Source of the DNA: Stratiolaelaps scimitus
Taxonomy: Eukaryota; Arthropoda; Arachnida; Mesostigmata; Laelapidae
Direction of reading: 5' to 3'
Assembly (NCBI GenBank): GCA_019614645.1
Contig: JABWDB010000004.1
Span: 14,880,001 to 14,944,000, forward strand
Length of the DNA stretch: 64,000 nucleotides
The notes under the pieces are model-generated. The model made no database searches and was not told where the DNA came from. It saw only the letters and a list, made by a program, of their open reading frames with translations. This document shows positions 59,506 to 64,000 of this stretch, one piece after another (the first letter of the stretch is position 1; the number at the start of each line of letters is the position of its first letter). The position numbers were made by a program, and so were the translations under genes.

Positions 59506-59855
59506 TTGGGCTGTGAAGAGCCTAAGGTGACCTATCACTTTTGAATAAAAGCGTTATTTGACAGCAGGATTATGTTATGTTAGTATTAAACATCTCCATT
59601 TATTCACGTACAACAATTGCTCAACCGTCATCGTAGTCCGCACCTGAATCAGATGCCGTAATCGATGTGACGCGACCTCGACATCTTGGTAGTACGCTAA
59701 ATGAAACTACAGCCTACTAAGGCAGGTCTGAACTATGGCCCAAGTAGCAACAACTCCAAGCTCAAAAAAACGATACGACTGCCGGCGGAATACTCTTACA
59801 GATACTCCGCAAGTTTGTTGGAGCCGCCTTAAATAACATGCCAGCAGCCCCCTGC
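59506..59855. other. No recognisable feature
   Basis: Plain flank upstream of the reverse transcriptase relic. Confidence 0.4.
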
Positions 59856-59857
59856 CT

Positions 59858-60110
59858 ATGCGGTGTTTGTGGTATGAACCTCTCAGCTTAAAAAGAAAGA
59901 ATGGCTCAATCAGGCAAATAGCGTGCAGGTTTACATTGCGTAGACCACTCGCTAAGGTCGCCCTCCCTGTAAGCGAAACTCTAATCCTGGATGCGTTAAA
60001 ACCGCGACTAGAGGTGGAGCTGAAGCAGCTGTTGAGTCGTCTTCGGGCTTTAGTTAAGCTGGATTTTCGAAAGGCATTCAACATGATTCGCTGAGATATC
60101 GTATTCTACT
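59858..60110 (+). pseudogene. Reverse transcriptase N-terminal relic (LINE)
   Basis: The frame contains KRKNGSIRQIACRFTLRRPL followed by AKVA, matching the (K/R)xDGSIRPIAVGxTLRRLxAKVA finger motif. After an internal deletion it continues as LRALVKLDFRKAFNMIR, matching the first palm motif VKLDFRNAFNxxRRD. A stop occurs inside the RRD. This motif style belongs, as I recall, to the same widespread arthropod family as the tail domain seen at 23.0-23.6 kb, so it may be a 5' part of LINE-1w. No overlap exists in this window to prove that. Confidence 0.7.
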
Positions 60111-62030
60111 ATAAGAAGTAAGACTGGAAGCACCATTGCTGTGCCGCCGAACGTCAGACAAGGACAAAGCAGTTTATGGCGCTTGTTGCAGAAGGTTTAA
60201 CACTGCTGAGATTAATCAAACTTAGTCCCAGCTTCCACAACAGAGAGAGAGAGAGTCAAACCGTGAAAATAGGACTAACGTGTTTGCAGTGTCCCACAAG
60301 TTTGTCGACCGAGCGCTTTAGACGGCAGAATGAGCAGAGGTTAAAACCAAGCCGGGGGCAACCATGGACAACGAATAGTTCTTGACAAGGTGTGATCGTA
60401 TTTGAATACGACACTAAGTCAAGCTACTCAAACAGGAAGTTGTTCATCTCGAACAACCACACGCCAGCACTAATTGGAAAATGCATACAAACTACGCACA
60501 AACACTTAGGAAGTAAGAATTCAAGTATAAGCAAGAACTTAGGGATCATGACCCCGAACGTGTGCAACAGTGACTCCACGCAAAGGGAGGCGTCAGAGCA
60601 AGATTACAAGGATAGCTACGATGTACTACAGAATAACCCACAGGCACCTGGTTCATTGCCTTTTCTTCCGCTGAAAAGTTCATTAGTCCTATAGCTACGA
60701 GTGGGTAGAACAAAACACAGATTTCTCGGCCATTTTAGTAAAATGGCTAAAATGAACAAATACTTGACGGCTGTGGTCATTTTGAAAGGAAATGTTGAAA
60801 AAATTGTACTTCGGTTCAATGTAAGCTTAATACCAGCACGACGTTTGTGGTCAGTAAAGTTGTTAATTAATAAACTGTTCGGAACAAGCCCACCTACGCC
60901 TCGTCGTTCGCAGGAATCATCCTCCATAAATTTGTCCAAGGGTTATCTCACAGACAGTGCGTGTAAGATTGACATAATCTAGCCAGCTTTCCGGAAGATT
61001 ATGTAGGACAGCATACCCTTGCAGAGATGCAACGTTTCCTTTGACTCGAATCTCATGCAAGAGAAATCAGTATTCTTAGCGTTGCCCATTCAGTGGTGAC
61101 TGTAGAGTTCCCGCTGACCCACGACTTGGTGTCATATGGGACGCCAAAAACTTTCGTCATGGTTACCTCGCTTAGGTTGGGGGGCGTCACTCCAAGCCCT
61201 TCAAATATATTGCCGGTGATACAGAGGTAGACAGGGACACGTCTCGGGAAGGCCTCTCACCGCCCCCGAGAGCTCGGGTAGGACGATAATACATGCAGAG
61301 CTAAATTCGGTCTTTCGTAAACGATCGAGCCAAGGCGTTTGGTATCAGACGGGGAAAGGGGACCTGGTAGACTAACTAGACTATTATGGTCTCAGGACAT
61401 GTGCCTAATATTCGATGTCATTGCTTAATCATATTCAACACATCTCCGTGCCTACTGCACCGGAGGCTATGGAACCACTTAGCAAAATATCAAAAATTCA
61501 TAATGACGTTGGCTATTACTCAATGACGCGTGGCAGAAACAAATATTTAAAAATAACGGTGAAACAGTGAATACTTAAGACAGCTGCTGTCATTCGCAGT
61601 TTTGTACATGGGCAATGGATTTGTTGATGTACAATTCGGGCATCCAATCTGGTAATATTTGTTACTTGAGCTGGCTCTCAGATGTTTCTTTGTGTGACAA
61701 ACCTTAGCTCTGAACATTTGGGTAATAGCCTAAACAGCCTACACAACCTAAATACTGCTTTGAATAATAATAATAATAATGATACAGTATTATTTATAAA
61801 TAATGACCTTTAAGTCAAGCAATCAAGATAAACGGTGCAGCAAAACTTCAGTGGCCATTTCGGCATATTTCATTTCTCCGATTTTAGATGAATTCATCAT
61901 TATTTGATACCCAGAGTCCCGAGTGAGGTATCAGGAATCTGGACGACAACGCGAGAAGTTCACACGCTAGATCAACTATTACAATACAATCAATTCGATC
62001 GCTCTAGCTCAATATCGGTCGAATTATATA
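60111..62030. other. No identified gene
   Basis: Frames at 60392-60694 (100 codons) and 60701-60982 (93 codons, plus), overlapped by minus 60616-60939, show no motif. An AAT triplet run lies at about 61762-61782. Confidence 0.4.
61762..61782. repeat. (AAT)n triplet repeat
   Basis: A short perfect AAT/ATA run of six to seven units. Confidence 0.85.
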
Positions 62031-62033
62031 AGA

Positions 62034-62630
62034 TTGCTTGGCAGCACAAATCTGATTAAAAACGTGCGCCCTCCCCTTCATAGTGATACACGCGTACGAT
62101 GGCATGATGCTACACAGCACACGCCCATTCAACGCTTTGGGCAACAATCACTGGCATTTGTTCGCTCGCCGGCCGCTGCTGGCGCATCGTTGCAATGGCG
62201 CGCATTTGTTCGTTGCTCGGGACGCTGTTCAGTGGTGCCAGCTATTCTCGATTCTTACACACACCACGTCCACGCGTGCACCCACAACGCTCAATGGAGA
62301 GACATTGGAAGAAGTTAATGAGGCGCTCAACGTTTTTTGCCATTTTGTTCCACCGGCCGAGGCGGGGCCTTCTCGTTCAGTCGCCTTTTGTTGTTGGCCG
62401 ATGGTGATCTGCTGCCGGTGCGAGGCTGCCTCGGCCGGTGCTAGACTGGTGCTACCCCGCATCGTTGTACAGTTTGACCTTCTTGACCTTCTCGATTCTG
62501 CGTCGAAGTTGTCTGCCTTCGTTTCTGGCCATAAAAAGGTGAAATGGTATTTGACGGCACAATATCGCCATAGCAATGCAGGACCCTCATGAGCAGGATT
62601 TCTGAGCACAGAGAACATATACATGTGTGT
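62034..62630. other. Open frames on three phases, GC-richer, unidentified
   Basis: A plus frame of 169 codons (62083-62592), a second plus frame and a 131-codon minus frame overlap here. This many overlapping open frames reflect the GC-rich composition and few stop codons. I recognise no protein. It could be a 5' exon region. Confidence 0.2.
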
Positions 62631-63180
62631 GCTCTGCGTTCCGCTAGCTAGTGCTAGAGGTCAATATCAGACTCGGTATATCAGACTATGAACGTCTATT
62701 AGAGCCAGACACACACGAAAACACGCGATCGAATAGGTTCAACATCCTTACGGGGGAATGCTGTGCCTTTACACCCTCAAGTAGAACTCCAACGTGACAT
62801 AGCTGCAGTACGTCATATCCTCAAGAACAAAAGAAATACAACTAATATGAATACGGGTGTAGATCTCTTAGTGTCACTAGTTCCCACTAATAGCTGACGG
62901 TCAAAAATCATCATAATTATCGCGAATGAATACATCACCGCATTTTCTGTTTGTTATAATAGCAAAAATCAGCATTTAAGCAATGACTATATTAGCCCAA
63001 TTTCTATGTTACGAGTTCTACCTTTCTACGTAGGTGAATATATTGTACGTCATTTCGATCTATATGCGGCTGCGGAAGTTATCTTAAGAAAATTTAACCT
63101 AAAATAGTCGTCGGCGTATAGATTGGAATACAAATACAGACATTTGAACACGGCGCAATCTCCTCTATGACACGTGTATA
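62631..63180. other. No recognisable feature
   Basis: Plain AT-rich sequence. An isolated minus-strand YADD-like peptide at about 63093-63125 has no supporting context. Confidence 0.45.
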
Positions 63181-63184
63181 GATC

Positions 63185-64000
63185 AGCTTTTGTCGGTCAA
63201 GCTGTTTCTTTCTCTCTCTCTCTATTCTCCTCGCCGGGTTCCTGCTCGCCGACTCTCTGTTGGCTCCATATGCCGTAGTGATCATCTTCTCATCGCAGAC
63301 CCGTGGAAGAAGCCTTTCCTCCCATCAAAGGATGAGGATCTCATATCTGGGGATGCAAGCAAAAGGAAGAGAGCCGGCAAAACAGAAGCGGATGGAGTTT
63401 CCGCTTTAGTCAGCCGGCTACACCCCCTCCTCCCCCGGACCCTGAATCCTCCCCTTCACCGCTCAACTCTGTTCAAGAGTACGAGACACCAAGGCATGTG
63501 CCCGTCCTGGCATCGAATTGCTCAGTCCAATTTCCCTTAGGAGCATTGACCGTTGCTGCCATCCTGCCGTGGCCTGTCGGGTCCTGCCGCAGTCCACTCA
63601 ACCGGTCAACGTAAAATATGCCATTCGAAAAAGGAACGGACCAAGGGAAATTGGTCCGGTGGTGGCGGTAGCGGCGGCCACGGCTACGCTCCCGCTGCGT
63701 ACACAGGAGGCCACTTTGGAAACCCATTCTGTTGGTGATCCCTCTCTCTCTCTCTCTCCTTCTCCCGTTCTCTGTTCGCCTCTATCTGCTCTGCCTGCAC
63801 ATATCTGCCACCACTGCGACTACTTGTACAGCGACTACTGCTGTGTAGGCGGACGGGAGCTACGACAAGCACTAGTACGCTGCAATTGCGGCTGGTAGTG
63901 CTTCTCCTGCACCATTGAGCGAAGCACCGCAACTATCCGAAGCACCCGTACCTACAATATAATCGAAGAGGGCAGCCCCACGTCTCCGCACGCCGAATAA
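63185..64000. other. CT- and GC-rich block at window end
   Basis: CT runs lie at about 63206-63224 and 63741-63761. A plus frame at 63518-63898 (126 codons) ends in a Cys/Tyr-rich stretch (HICHHCDYLYSDYCCVGG), and an overlapping frame is Gly-rich (NWSGGGGSGGHGYAPAAYTG). Neither matches a family I know. A gene may continue past the window edge. Confidence 0.25.

Noticed and set aside
63093..63125. Minus-strand YADD peptide as another reverse transcriptase
   Set aside because: The four residues occur alone. The flanking translation has stops and no other RT motif.
1..64000. CRISPR array, prokaryotic operons, prophage or plasmid origin
   Set aside because: There are no regularly spaced repeats, no ribosome-binding-site-led ORF chains and no phage or replication genes. 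The sequence is eukaryotic in character.
1..64000. Integrated viral genome or LTR retrotransposon
   Set aside because: No long terminal repeats, protease or integrase motifs, or viral polymerase motifs were seen in the available frames.

Overview
This looks like an intergenic or intronic stretch of a eukaryotic nuclear genome, most likely from an arthropod. A mite or tick would fit, but nothing in the sequence proves it. The evidence for a eukaryote is the absence of long packed ORFs, abundant AT, AG, CT and triplet microsatellites, tRNA-derived SINEs with A and B boxes, and relics of non-LTR retrotransposons and a mariner transposon of arthropod types. There are no operons, ribosome-binding sites, CRISPR arrays, rRNA genes or canonical tRNA genes. 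I could not confidently identify any complete host protein-coding gene. Most short ORFs look like chance frames.

Region by region: 1-2170 shows nothing recognisable. 2171-3700 is a GC-rich block with triplet repeats. 3.9-8.4 kb holds two SINE pieces, AT/AG microsatellites and two small inverted fragments of one LINE family (called LINE-1w here). 8.98-11.24 kb is a decayed Jockey/CR1-group LINE on the minus strand, still in the order ORF1 zinc knuckles, endonuclease, linker, truncated reverse transcriptase, C-terminal tail. 11.4-15.0 kb is a long GC-rich, CT- and triplet-rich block resembling promoter or 5'UTR DNA. 15.95-16.83 kb has overlapping open frames that could be an exon. 18.5-31.1 kb is mostly plain sequence with scattered SINEs, a PHD-like relic at 28.2-28.6 kb, and the best LINE-1w copy at 23.0-23.6 kb. 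A nearly identical second LINE-1w copy lies in the opposite orientation at 31.5-31.8 kb. 35.8-36.6 kb holds a possible RT scrap, a mariner relic and a SINE abutting it. 42.8-43.5 kb is an R1-like LINE relic. 44.9-52.7 kb alternates GC-rich simple-repeat blocks with plain sequence. 52.7-59.5 kb is plain sequence with one AT microsatellite, and 59.86-60.11 kb is another reverse transcriptase relic. The last 2 kb is again GC- and CT-rich.

The most informative content is the repeat ecology. A LINE family has copies ranging from decayed to essentially identical, which implies recent mobilisation. At least two tRNA-derived SINE families recur three or four times each, and older DNA transposon and LINE copies survive as relics. 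I found no convincing new gene system such as a defence locus, biosynthetic cluster or operon.
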